In this document: positions 17,651-25,831 of the stretch, piece after piece
How the letters are laid out: every line of letters starts with the position of its first letter
Position numbering within the stretch: the stretch's first letter is position 1
DNA from: Shewanella sediminis HAW-EB3
GTDB taxonomy: Bacteria > Pseudomonadota > Gammaproteobacteria > Enterobacterales > Shewanellaceae
Direction of reading: 5' to 3'
Assembly: GCF_000018025.1 (NCBI RefSeq)
Contig: NC_009831.1
Span: 3,658,001-3,722,000 of the forward strand
Length of the DNA stretch: 64,000 nucleotides
Translations under genes and position numbers: made by a program
Notes under the pieces: model-generated
Seen by the model: the letters and a program-made list of their open reading frames with translations, nothing else
What the model was told of the DNA's origin: nothing
The model's database searches: none

Positions 17651-17887
17651 GCACACCTTGTGTGCTGATTGGCGGCGATGCCTGTGGAAGCAGAGACGAT
17701 GGTTTTGCCTTAGAAAGCTGAGACGACGCCAACCAGTTGGCTGTAAGGGCTGAGAAGATGCACACCTTGTGTGCTAAGCGACGGCTTAGCCTGTGGAGCT
17801 GAGACGCTTGTGTAGGACCGGCTTTAGCCGGGAATGGGTTTGAAATTATTTTGAGTAAAAGCTTCGCGGCTGAAGCACGCTCCTACA
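17651..17887. repeat. Cluster of short palindromes and a partial REP unit
   Basis: GCACACCTTGTGTGC occurs at 17651-17665 and 17760-17774. GCCAACCAGTTGGC is at 17728-17741 and GCTAAGCGACGGCTTAGC at 17773-17790. They are separated by GCTGAGAC/GCTGAGAAG linkers. From 17811 to 17887 lies a partial copy of the REP unit seen at 16949-17278. No gene is visible here. Confidence 0.75.
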
Positions 17888-17897
17888 GGGAACATCA

Positions 17898-18522
17898 AAC
17901 AGCGCAGCGTCATCTTTGCTCTAACAGCGCAGCGTCATCTTAGCTCTAACAGCGCAGCGTCATCTTGGGTCTGACAGCACAGCGTCATCTTAGCTCTGAC
18001 AGCGCAGCGTCCTCTTAGCTCTAACAGCGCAGCGTCATCTTAGCTCTAACAGCGCAGCATCGTCTTAGCTCTGACAGCGCAGCGTCATCTTAGCTCTAAC
18101 AGCGCAGCGACATCTTAGCTCTAACAGCGTAGCGACATCTTAGCTCTAACAGCGCAGCGACATCTTAGCTCTAACAGCGTAGCGACATCTTAGCTCTAAC
18201 AGCGTAGCGACATCTTAGCTCTAACAGCGCAGCGTCATCTTAGCTCTAACAGCGCAGCGTCATCTTAGCTCTAACAGCGCAGCGTCCTCTTAGCTCTGAC
18301 AGCGCAGCGTCATCTTTGCTCTGGCAGCGCAGCGTCATCTTTGCTCTGGCAGCGCAGCGTCATCTTTGCTCTGGCAGCGCAGCGTCATCTTGGCTCTGAC
18401 AGCGTAGCGTCATCTTAGCTCTGACAGCGTAGCGTCATCTTAGCTCTGACAGCGCAGCGTCATCTCGGCTCTGACAGCGCAGCGTCATCTCGGCTCTGAC
18501 AGCGCAGCGTCATCTTAGCTTT
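17898..18522. repeat. Satellite-like array: 25 exact-length copies of a 25-bp unit
   Basis: The unit is close to AACAGCGCAGCGTCATCTTA followed by GCTCT and repeats from 17898 to 18522 (625 bases) with no length change. Substitutions cluster in neighbouring copies (for example GTAGCG and GACATCT variants in the middle), as expected from slippage or unequal exchange. The unit length is not a multiple of three, so it does not encode a protein repeat. It lies between convergent genes and ends 4 bases from the DUF2802 stop codon. Confidence 0.95.
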
Positions 18523-18526
18523 AGTT

Positions 18527-18931
18527 TTACCCTTTCCCATGCAGCCTGATGATTAACTCGGCTTCAGCCTTGGGGAGCTCACATTCGTGAATCAACTCTT
18601 CGACACCTGCACCTAAGTCGACCATTTTCATCGCCCGAGTGTACAACTTGGCCTGTGGGTCTTGTTGGTTTGCTTCATCGAGTCTGGCATCTTGTTGGGA
18701 GGTTTTCTTTTCAAGCTCTAACATGCGCTTTCCGACACCGATCGTACCGCTTCTTAACTCTTGAAGCTCACGCTTTACCGCTTCTCGCTGCCGATCACTC
18801 TCTTTAACTAATACGGTCAGAGCATCGACTTTCGCCTTAAGCTTAGCGGTTTGCTTTTGCTGAAAGAATGCCAAGCCTAAACTCGCAATCACATACACTA
18901 ATGCTGCGATTAAGATTTCATCACCGATCAT
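18527..18931 (-). CDS. DUF2802 membrane-anchored coiled-coil protein
   Basis: A 134-residue protein: an N-terminal membrane segment (ILIAALVYVIASLGLAFF, about 5-22), a long coiled coil (about 25-95) and a conserved C-terminal helix with ELIHECELPKAEAELIIRLH. Proteins of the DUF2802 family lie next to cheW at the end of polar flagellar/chemotaxis operons in Vibrio and Shewanella; the function is unknown to me. Here a MITE ends 6 bases before the start codon and separates it from cheW by 452 bases. No clear ribosome-binding site remains. The 25-bp satellite begins 4 bases after its stop. Confidence 0.82.
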   Translation of the reverse strand: MIGDEILIAALVYVIASLGLAFFQQKQTAKLKAKVDALTVLVKESDRQREAVKRELQELRSGTIGVGKRMLELEKKTSQQDARLDEANQQDPQAKLYTRAMKMVDLGAGVEELIHECELPKAEAELIIRLHGKG

Positions 18932-18936
18932 GTGAA

Positions 18937-19219
18937 TATACCAATTCCGATAAGTATGTTGTCAATTCAGAGCTACTCAGGCTTTTCAATTCAAGGCGCA
19001 TTGATGTAGAAATGGTTATTCCCTTTTAAGTCAATGCAACACAGAAGTGGAATGCCAGAGAAGCTCCCTAAGGGCGGCTAGTGCTTTAACCAAGAGTAAG
19101 GCTCTGTATACTTCGTTTGATACTCTTGGTATAGAACAACTATAAACTTCGAGTATCCACCTCGTCTTCAGAGCCTTGAGTTCCCGCTGAATGAACAGAT
19201 ACTTAACGGAACTGGTATA
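18937..19219. mobile_element. MITE adjacent to the DUF2802 start codon
   Basis: The ends TATACCAATTCCGATAAGT (18937-18955) and the complement of TATACCAGTTCCGTTAAGT (19201-19219) match at 17 of 19 positions. The 283-bp interior has no transposase gene. It lies in the cheW-DUF2802 gap, which is otherwise usually short in this gene order. Confidence 0.82.
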
Positions 19220-19258
19220 AGACTCTTTTAAGGAAGTAACTTTATAGAAGATACAAGA

Positions 19259-19290
19259 TTTCAGGCTCCGGCAAAACCGGAACCTGAAAA
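19259..19290 (-). terminator. Putative terminator after cheW
   Basis: TTTCAGGCTCCGG and CCGGAACCTGAAA form a strong stem with one internal mismatch and a CAAAA loop, about 95 bases after the cheW stop. The downstream T tract on the minus strand is short. Confidence 0.55.
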
Positions 19291-19383
19291 TAGACCAGCA
19301 AATTCCTGATACTAAACTCTGGCTGCACTCGATCTAAAAGATGGAAACGAATAGATCTAAGCCTGAGTCAGAAACTGTAGCGG

Positions 19384-19890
19384 TTAAAGTTGGGACAGTT
19401 CCATCCACTCTTCGTCAGATAACAGCTTATCCAGGTCTACAAGGATAAGTAACTCATTATCCCTGTTACTCACACCTTGAATAAACTTGGCACTTTCCTC
19501 TGTTCCGACGTTAGGTGCATTATCTATCTCTGAACCACGAAGATAAACAACTTCAGCAACACTATCGACCAGAATACCAATCACCTGCTTTTCAGCTTCA
19601 ATGATCACAATTCTTGTTGAGTCGTCTATTTCAGCAGAAGCTAAGCCAAAACGAGTGCGCGTATCTATGACTGTGACAACATTACCCCTTAGGTTGATAA
19701 TGCCCAATACATAGTGTGGTGCACCGGGAACGGGTGCAATTTCGGTATATCTTAATACCTCTTGAACCTGCATGACATTAATGCCATAAGTTTCATTGTC
19801 GAGTCTGAAGGTTACCCACTGCAACACCTCATCATCTTTATTTACCGCTACCGCTACTTTATTTGCGTCTGTCATATCTACCTCAGCCAA
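19384..19890 (-). CDS. cheW: Chemotaxis coupling protein CheW
   Basis: A 168-residue single CheW/SH3-like-domain protein that links chemoreceptors to CheA in the polar array. Typical motifs are FRLDNETYGINVMQVQEVLR (about 28-47), PVPGAPHYVLGIINLRG and VIDTRTRFGL. Its start overlaps the parP stop by 8 bp, so it is translated as part of the cheA-cheB-parC-parP-cheW operon. A hairpin downstream probably ends the operon. Nothing unusual was seen. Confidence 0.93.
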   Translation of the reverse strand: MAEVDMTDANKVAVAVNKDDEVLQWVTFRLDNETYGINVMQVQEVLRYTEIAPVPGAPHYVLGIINLRGNVVTVIDTRTRFGLASAEIDDSTRIVIIEAEKQVIGILVDSVAEVVYLRGSEIDNAPNVGTEESAKFIQGVSNRDNELLILVDLDKLLSDEEWMELSQL

Positions 19891-21016
19891 CAGGATCCTG
19901 ACTACCTAAACCTGAATTTAATAACTCTATGAGTGCTTGCACATGCAATATGCCACACATCTGCTCTTTTACTACACCAGCCAACCAAGGGCGCTTCCCA
20001 GCTTTGCTCCGCCAGTTGACCTCAGATTTCGTGATTCTTACTGCATTTACCAAGGATTCACACGTCAATCCCCAGTTACTATCTTCTAATAATACAACAT
20101 ATTGATAGTTTACGGATTCAGCTAACGCTTTATCGTACTTTTCAGGCATGACCCAAGCACCGGTATCGACAACATTTAACTGTGTATCTCTATATGTTTG
20201 GACTCCCTTATACCAAGCGGGTCTGCCCATAATATGATTAATCCGTTCAATTTTAACTATTCCGCCCAGGCTCACTAACGGCACGGCCAATGTCAGCCCT
20301 GCTACCTTAAAGAATAGTACCTGAAACTCATCATCGAGCGTTTCAAGCAGATCTTTTGTCACTTTAGGTGGTATTTCACCTAATTGTGTCTTTAACTCTA
20401 ATTCCTGTTCCTGCTTTTGCTTTTGCTTAATATCGGCCTTGTTCTCAACATGAACATCGACTTTAGGCTTAACAGAGACTTTATCCGGAACAGATGTCGT
20501 CTTAATTTTCGATTTCGCAAGCGTTTGATTCTGAAGCTTAACAATTGATTCAGTTTCAATCTGTGGCTCAGGTTTGAAAACCGGCGCTAAAAGTTGCTCC
20601 AGAGCCAACTTATCCAGATTAGGATCGGTCTCTCTAATTTTTGGTTTCGTTAACGCCTGTGTCTCTGTATGCGTCTGATTGTGGGATTGAGTCTTGAGTT
20701 GTGTTTGTAGCCTTGGCGGCTCAATCGCTTCTGGCTTTTCAGTTACAGACTCATTTCCAGCAGGCCTTGATGACTCTTGCGTTAAAGGGTCAATATTTAC
20801 AGCCTTTTTATTTACAAGATCTGGTTTTACTTGTTCTTGATTTAAAGCTTCTGGTTTCAACGCCTCGACACTTGATCCGTCTGAAATCAGTTCGGGGAAC
20901 ACTTGTTCAGCAATATCGGCCGTTAGTGCCTCAACTTGAATATTTGACTCATCTTCGACCTCAGTAAGAAGCAGAGAAAAATAATCGAATACGGTTTCAT
21001 CAACTGAGGTTGTCAT
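19883..21016 (-). CDS. parP: ParP-like CheW-domain protein for polar chemotaxis arrays
   Basis: A 377-residue protein. Residues 1 to about 230 are predicted disordered and rich in Gln, Lys, Thr, Pro and Glu. The C-terminal 140 residues form a CheW-like domain (LFFKVAGLTLAVPLVSLGGI, then GVQTYRDTQLNVVDTGAWVM, then WLAGVVKEQMCGILHVQALI). In Vibrio, ParP contains a CheW-related AIF domain that binds CheA and receptors and, with ParC, keeps arrays at the pole. The gene overlaps parC by 17 bp and cheW by 8 bp, matching the Vibrio order parC-parP-cheW. Assignment rests on architecture and synteny. Confidence 0.85.
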   Translation of the reverse strand: MTTSVDETVFDYFSLLLTEVEDESNIQVEALTADIAEQVFPELISDGSSVEALKPEALNQEQVKPDLVNKKAVNIDPLTQESSRPAGNESVTEKPEAIEPPRLQTQLKTQSHNQTHTETQALTKPKIRETDPNLDKLALEQLLAPVFKPEPQIETESIVKLQNQTLAKSKIKTTSVPDKVSVKPKVDVHVENKADIKQKQKQEQELELKTQLGEIPPKVTKDLLETLDDEFQVLFFKVAGLTLAVPLVSLGGIVKIERINHIMGRPAWYKGVQTYRDTQLNVVDTGAWVMPEKYDKALAESVNYQYVVLLEDSNWGLTCESLVNAVRITKSEVNWRSKAGKRPWLAGVVKEQMCGILHVQALIELLNSGLGSQDPVG

Positions 21017-21791
21017 GAGAAAGCTCCCCAGTCAGTAGATGTTCTAACAACCTTTCATATGCCTTCGCACCACGACTGCTTGCCGAGTAATGAGAAGCGG
21101 GAAGATGCGCTAAACTCGCATCTCTGAATTTTGTGTCAACCGGAATAACATCCGGCCAGAGTTTGTCACCATACTTTTCTCCCAGATGCTGCAGTGCGGA
21201 TGATGCCGCCTTTGTCCGTCTGTCATACATAGTAGGAACAACAGTATAGTTATATCTGGTTTTCTTAGACCGCCCCATTAAGATCATGGTTTTTATCATT
21301 CGGTCCAAACCTTTAATCGCAAGAAACTCCGTTTGAACAGGCACAATGATATGCTGACTTGCCGCAAGCGCATTGACCATCAACACACCTAAGACTGGTG
21401 GACAATCGATCAGTGCGACATCATAGTCATCTTCAACTAAAACAAGCAGTTTTTGCAGTATGAGCCCCATGCCTCCTTGGTGACCGAGAGACCTATCTAA
21501 GGTCGCAAGCGCCATAGTCGAAGGAAGGAGGTCGATCCCCTCGACATCCGTTGAGACGACATGGCTTTTCACTCTCTCTTTAGTGAGCTGCTTATGAGCC
21601 AAAAAAACATCATAGAGAGAGCCAGGAACCTCTTCGGAATCAATGCCAAGGTAATAGCCCAGTGATGCGTGAGGATCGGTATCGATCATCAAGACACGCT
21701 GGCCACGTTTAGCCAGAGCCCCAGCTAAACTGGCAACCGTAGTCGTTTTACCCACGCCACCTTTCTGGTTTGCTATGGTCCAGATCTTCAA
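21000..21791 (-). CDS. parC: ParA-like ATPase ParC for polar chemotaxis array positioning
   Basis: A 263-residue Soj/ParA-family ATPase. The deviant Walker A KGGVGKTTT is at 10-18, DTDPHASLGYYLG forms the A' motif near 39 and LIDCPPVLG is the Walker B region near 128. In Vibrio, ParC localises chemotaxis arrays to the cell pole through HubP and ParP. It lies 36 bp after an unrecognised membrane-anchored protein and overlaps parP, inside the chemotaxis operon, which argues against a plasmid or chromosome-partition role. Confidence 0.88.
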   Translation of the reverse strand: MKIWTIANQKGGVGKTTTVASLAGALAKRGQRVLMIDTDPHASLGYYLGIDSEEVPGSLYDVFLAHKQLTKERVKSHVVSTDVEGIDLLPSTMALATLDRSLGHQGGMGLILQKLLVLVEDDYDVALIDCPPVLGVLMVNALAASQHIIVPVQTEFLAIKGLDRMIKTMILMGRSKKTRYNYTVVPTMYDRRTKAASSALQHLGEKYGDKLWPDVIPVDTKFRDASLAHLPASHYSASSRGAKAYERLLEHLLTGELSHDNLS

Positions 21792-21827
21792 AAAAAGCCC
21801 CTCAAATTCACAATCAATATCACTTTT

Positions 21828-22481
21828 CTAATTATTTTCTCGAGTTGTCACTCGAATGCCGCCATGAGGCAAGCTTATCACTTTAACCCCATCTTCATTT
21901 TCTGAAATAGTTAGGGGAACCGCCACTAACTCTTTCTGAACGCCGCTACCGTCGACTTCACTCTTTATCCCACCGGATTCAAGAGTGGAAGCAAGCTCGG
22001 CTTCCTGGGTATTCGAAGGCGTTTGTGAACTATGTCTGGATAGATCCGTTGCTTCGTTAACAGAGTCCCCATCAATTTTCTGATTCGGAGTGCGGGCAAT
22101 ACTGCTTGGTACAACTATATCATCCTGACCCAATTGTGCAGCGTTACGCGACTCACCTTGACTCGTTTTGTGAACTCTGGCCTCAGAAACCTCTACACCG
22201 GGTCCAACTGTCACCTTAACTTCCTGCTGAGGTTTAGCGTGGGATAGCAATGCCTGTGTCGCTTTGGGATGTTCAGCCATCCATTTTGCTACAACTTCAG
22301 CTTGCTCGTCTGGCACCATGAGTAAAACCTGACTACTTTGCAATCGCTCCACCTCGCTGAGTAGCAATGTATTTTTATGCCGCACATCGAAGTAGAGGGT
22401 AGTTGTAACAAAAACGCCTATTGAGAGTAGAAAAATAATCAGAATAGAGAAAGTGTTCATCTTTCTCTTGGCTCTAGCCAT
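21828..22481 (-). CDS. Unrecognised membrane-anchored protein in the chemotaxis operon
   Basis: A 217-residue protein that I do not recognise. A basic start (MARAKRKMN) precedes one transmembrane segment (about 10-29), then a short coiled coil (about 33-48). A helical patch [18 protein letters not shown] follows, then about 110 residues of polar, probably disordered sequence. The tail is more ordered-looking, [19 protein letters not shown]. Topology is probably N-in with the bulk periplasmic, by the positive-inside rule. It overlaps the cheB stop by 8 bp and precedes parC by 36 bp, so it is co-translated with cheB and parC. That position suggests a part in array placement, which is only inferred. 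Confidence 0.8.
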   Translation of the reverse strand: MARAKRKMNTFSILIIFLLSIGVFVTTTLYFDVRHKNTLLLSEVERLQSSQVLLMVPDEQAEVVAKWMAEHPKATQALLSHAKPQQEVKVTVGPGVEVSEARVHKTSQGESRNAAQLGQDDIVVPSSIARTPNQKIDGDSVNEATDLSRHSSQTPSNTQEAELASTLESGGIKSEVDGSGVQKELVAVPLTISENEDGVKVISLPHGGIRVTTRENN

Positions 22482-23589
22482 GGCTGGATTCTCTTAAAAT
22501 AGCTTCGGCCATATCATCCAGCGCTATCGATTGACTCGATATCCCGGCGGCAGTCACAGCTTGAGGCATACCATAGACGATACAACTGGCTTCATCTTGT
22601 GCCCAGATAGTAGCACCGGCACTCTTAAGCATTCTGGCCCCTTCTCTTCCATCGGCTCCCATTCCGGTTAAGACCACTGCCATCGTCTCCCTTCCGGATA
22701 TTTTTGAAGCTGAAGCAAACGTAATATCGACACTGGGCTTGTAATTCATATCTGCACTACCGGCGACGATTTTAATCCGACCATGAGCACCACCTCTCTC
22801 AAGCATCATCTGCATCCCGCCAGGAGCCAGATATGCGGAGCCTGGTCTTAATTGGTCTCCATTTTGTGCCTCTTTTACCTGAATTTTACAAAGTCCATTT
22901 AAGCGACTGGCAAATGCTGGAGTAAAGGCTGCCGGCATATGCTGAATTAATAAAATAGGATGGGGATAATTTGCCGGTAGTTGAGTCAATATCTTCTGCA
23001 AGGCCACAGGCCCACCGGTGGAAGTACCAATCAATAATAATTTATATTTTTTACCCGATGCCCTTTTAACAACGGTTCCTCTTACAGGAGCCGGAGCGGG
23101 CGTCACCGAACGGGCTAACTGAGGAGATGCCGGCGTTTTAGTCGATTTAGCAGGCGTCGGTGTCGTAGAGCGGGTTACAGGTCGATAAATTCGTCTACGT
23201 CCAAGTGCCTTAATTCTCTGTTGCAGTAAGAGAATCGCCTCATCTTTATTGGTCGCAATGTCTTCGAAGCGTTTAGGAAGAAAATCGAGTGCCCCAGCTT
23301 CTAGCGCGTCAAGCGTCGCCTTAGCGCCATCTTGAGTCAATGAAGAAAACATCAAAATTGGCGTCGGTGTTTTACCCATAATTTCACGGACGGCACTGAT
23401 GCCATCCATTACGGGCATCTCAATGTCCATAGTGATCACTTGTGGCTTAAGTTCTGCCGCCATTTTTACGGCTTCCAGACCATTAGAAGCGGTACCAATT
23501 ACCTCTAGCTCTGGATCTTTAGTGACAATTTCACTTACCCTTCGACGAAAAAAACTGGAATCGTCAACAACAAGAACTTTAATGCCCAT
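22474..23589 (-). CDS. cheB: Chemotaxis protein-glutamate methylesterase CheB
   Basis: A 371-residue two-domain enzyme that demethylates and deamidates receptor glutamates when phosphorylated by CheA. The receiver domain has VVDDSSFF at 8-15 and phosphoacceptor Asp55 ([13 protein letters not shown]). A Pro/Thr/Ala-rich linker spans about 138-172. The catalytic domain has Ser190 in [11 protein letters not shown], His217 in [13 protein letters not shown] and the Asp-containing [13 protein letters not shown]. It lies 25 bp after cheA. Domain order and length are typical. Confidence 0.95.
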   Translation of the reverse strand: MGIKVLVVDDSSFFRRRVSEIVTKDPELEVIGTASNGLEAVKMAAELKPQVITMDIEMPVMDGISAVREIMGKTPTPILMFSSLTQDGAKATLDALEAGALDFLPKRFEDIATNKDEAILLLQQRIKALGRRRIYRPVTRSTTPTPAKSTKTPASPQLARSVTPAPAPVRGTVVKRASGKKYKLLLIGTSTGGPVALQKILTQLPANYPHPILLIQHMPAAFTPAFASRLNGLCKIQVKEAQNGDQLRPGSAYLAPGGMQMMLERGGAHGRIKIVAGSADMNYKPSVDITFASASKISGRETMAVVLTGMGADGREGARMLKSAGATIWAQDEASCIVYGMPQAVTAAGISSQSIALDDMAEAILRESSHG

Positions 23590-23614
23590 TCAATTTCCTA
23601 TACCGCATGTTGTT

Positions 23615-25816
23615 TTATTTTTTTGCGTAATTCTTCAGCAAACCAGGTACATCAAGGATCAGTGCAATACCACCGTCAGATGTAATTGTGGCCCCTGCCA
23701 TGCCTGGTGTTCCATGCAACAAGGTGCCCAGAGGCTTAATAACAACTTCTTCTTGACCAATAAGAGAATCAACCACAAAACCTATCTGCATAGTGCCAAG
23801 TTGAACAATAACCACATGGCCATGCTCTTTATCACCATGCTTAAACCCGGTCTGTTTTCGGCTAAGCCAGTGCTCTAGATAGAACAGAGGCACGGCCTTT
23901 TCCCGAACGATTACTGTCAGCTGACCATCGACGATATTTGTCTTAGTCAGATCGAGGTGGAATATTTCACTCACACTTGATAGAGGCAGTGCGAAGACTT
24001 GTGTTGCAACTTCAACCATTAATGTCGGCATAATCGCGAGCGTTAACGGTACTTTAATCTCTAATCGAGTTCCCTTACCTTGCAAGGAGTCGATATGAAT
24101 GGTTCCGTTCAATTGAGCAATACGGGTTTTAACCACATCCATTCCGACGCCACGCCCCGAAATATCGGAGATCTCAACTTTGGTTGAGAAACCTGGAGCA
24201 AAAATCAGGTTATACGCCTCTTCGTCAGACATTCTTGACGCGGCATCTTCATCGAGCACACCACGACTTATGGCGATCTCTTTAAGTTTATTTGGATCCA
24301 TTCCGGCGCCGTCATCCTCAATCTTCAATAGGATGTGATCACCTTCCTGACTAGCAGAAAGGGTTATGGTACCCGTTCTGGATTTACCCGTAGCTTCTCT
24401 GTCTGCTGGCATCTCGATGCCGTGGTCGACAGAGTTTCTAACCAAGTGAACCAATGGATCGGCAAGTGCTTCGACAAGATTCTTATCTAAATCGGTATCT
24501 TCACCGATCATTCTCAGATCAATTTCTTTATTCAGGGTACGGGCTAAATCACGCACGACTCGAGGGAAACGGCCAAAGACCTTCTTAATCGGCTGCATGC
24601 GAGTCTTCATCACCGCACCTTGAAGATCGGCGGTAACAAGATCCAGATTAGCCAAGGCCTTAGAGAGTTCCTCATCGTCCCGGTTAATCCCTAAGCTGAT
24701 AAGGCGGTTTCTCACTAACACTAACTCACCGACCATATTCATGATCTGATCGAGCCTTGCAGTATCGACACGAACTGTCGTTTCCGCTTGTGGCATATTC
24801 GCCGGTGCCGCTTTGGCTACAGCCTTAGGTGCCGCTTTAGCTACCGGCGCTTTCGCAGCAGGCTTGGCAACTGGGGTTGCTGGAGCTGCAGGTGAACTCT
24901 TAGGCTGGCTAGCTACAGGAGCTGGGCTGACAGCTTTGGGGGCTCCACCCGAACCATGCAATTCATCGAGTAATTTTTCAAATTCATCATCAGATATGTC
25001 GTCGGAATCTACCGCTGGAGGCGCAGGCTCAACTGGTGGGGCAACTTGTGCATCCTTATTTTTAAACTGACCAGAGCCATGCAGTTCATCGAGCAGTGAC
25101 TCAAACTCATCGTCTGTGATATCACTGCTTGCAGGAGTTTCAGGAGCATCAGATTTAGAATCCTTAGAACCGGTAGGACCATTCGCCGCACCGTGAAGAG
25201 CATCGAGAAGCGCCTCAAATTCTGACTCATCAATTTCATCAATACTGCCGTTGCCAGAGCCGCTACCAGCTCCAGCGACTGTGGTTTCCGGGGCTTGGAC
25301 TGCTGGTGCAGGTGCCTCATCAAACAGCTCGATACCCGAATCATCCGCTGCCGGAGCTTGATCGAATAACTCAATTGAGTCGTCGGAGGCTGGAGCCTCC
25401 TGGGCAGCACCTTCACTGGGAAGAGGAGCACCTGAGCTCAGTAATTTTAAGTTGGCTAATAGTTCTGCATCGGCGGGGTCTTGCTCGACACCTGCCTGAG
25501 TCTGAGCAAACATTGCGTTGATGGCATCCACTGCTTGCAGAATGATATCCATCAATTCTGAAGATACTTCTCGCTTACCTGTCCGCAACAGATCGAAGGT
25601 ATTCTCGGCTTCATGACACACATCGACCATTGGGCCTAAGCTAAGAAATCCAGCACCGCCTTTTACGGTATGGAAACCTCGAAAGATTGCGTTTAGCAGT
25701 TCCGTATCTTCTGGATTATTTTCCAGAGTGACTAACTGTTCAGACAAAAGCTCTAAAATTTCACCAGCTTCGATCAAAAAGTCCTGCAGTATCTCTTCAT
25801 CAACATCAAATGACAT
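23615..25816 (-). CDS. cheA: Chemotaxis histidine kinase CheA with repeated linker motifs
   Basis: A 733-residue kinase that phosphorylates CheY and CheB. The P1 HPt domain carries His49 in FRGFHTVKGGAGF. P3/P4 begins near 345: MNMVGELVLVRNRL, N box LADPLVHLVRNSVDHG, G boxes IEDDGAGMD and GRGVGMD. A C-terminal CheW-like P5 domain follows. Between P1 and P3 there is no obvious folded P2 domain. Instead three acidic repeats of the form DDEFExLLDELHG lie at about 192-209, 231-248 and 272-290, separated by Pro/Ala/Ser-rich linkers. Two DDS(G)IELFD repeats lie before them. The gene is 15 bp after cheZ and 25 bp before cheB. Confidence 0.95.
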   Translation of the reverse strand: MSFDVDEEILQDFLIEAGEILELLSEQLVTLENNPEDTELLNAIFRGFHTVKGGAGFLSLGPMVDVCHEAENTFDLLRTGKREVSSELMDIILQAVDAINAMFAQTQAGVEQDPADAELLANLKLLSSGAPLPSEGAAQEAPASDDSIELFDQAPAADDSGIELFDEAPAPAVQAPETTVAGAGSGSGNGSIDEIDESEFEALLDALHGAANGPTGSKDSKSDAPETPASSDITDDEFESLLDELHGSGQFKNKDAQVAPPVEPAPPAVDSDDISDDEFEKLLDELHGSGGAPKAVSPAPVASQPKSSPAAPATPVAKPAAKAPVAKAAPKAVAKAAPANMPQAETTVRVDTARLDQIMNMVGELVLVRNRLISLGINRDDEELSKALANLDLVTADLQGAVMKTRMQPIKKVFGRFPRVVRDLARTLNKEIDLRMIGEDTDLDKNLVEALADPLVHLVRNSVDHGIEMPADREATGKSRTGTITLSASQEGDHILLKIEDDGAGMDPNKLKEIAISRGVLDEDAASRMSDEEAYNLIFAPGFSTKVEISDISGRGVGMDVVKTRIAQLNGTIHIDSLQGKGTRLEIKVPLTLAIMPTLMVEVATQVFALPLSSVSEIFHLDLTKTNIVDGQLTVIVREKAVPLFYLEHWLSRKQTGFKHGDKEHGHVVIVQLGTMQIGFVVDSLIGQEEVVIKPLGTLLHGTPGMAGATITSDGGIALILDVPGLLKNYAKK

Positions 25817-25831
25817 TAATATGACTCCTAA

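Noticed and set aside
17898..18522. Possible CRISPR array
   Set aside because: The repeats are directly abutting with no spacers, and no cas genes are nearby.
23399..23878. Open frame on the plus strand opposite cheA/cheB
   Set aside because: It is antisense to two well-supported genes, spans their junction and shows no recognisable domain.
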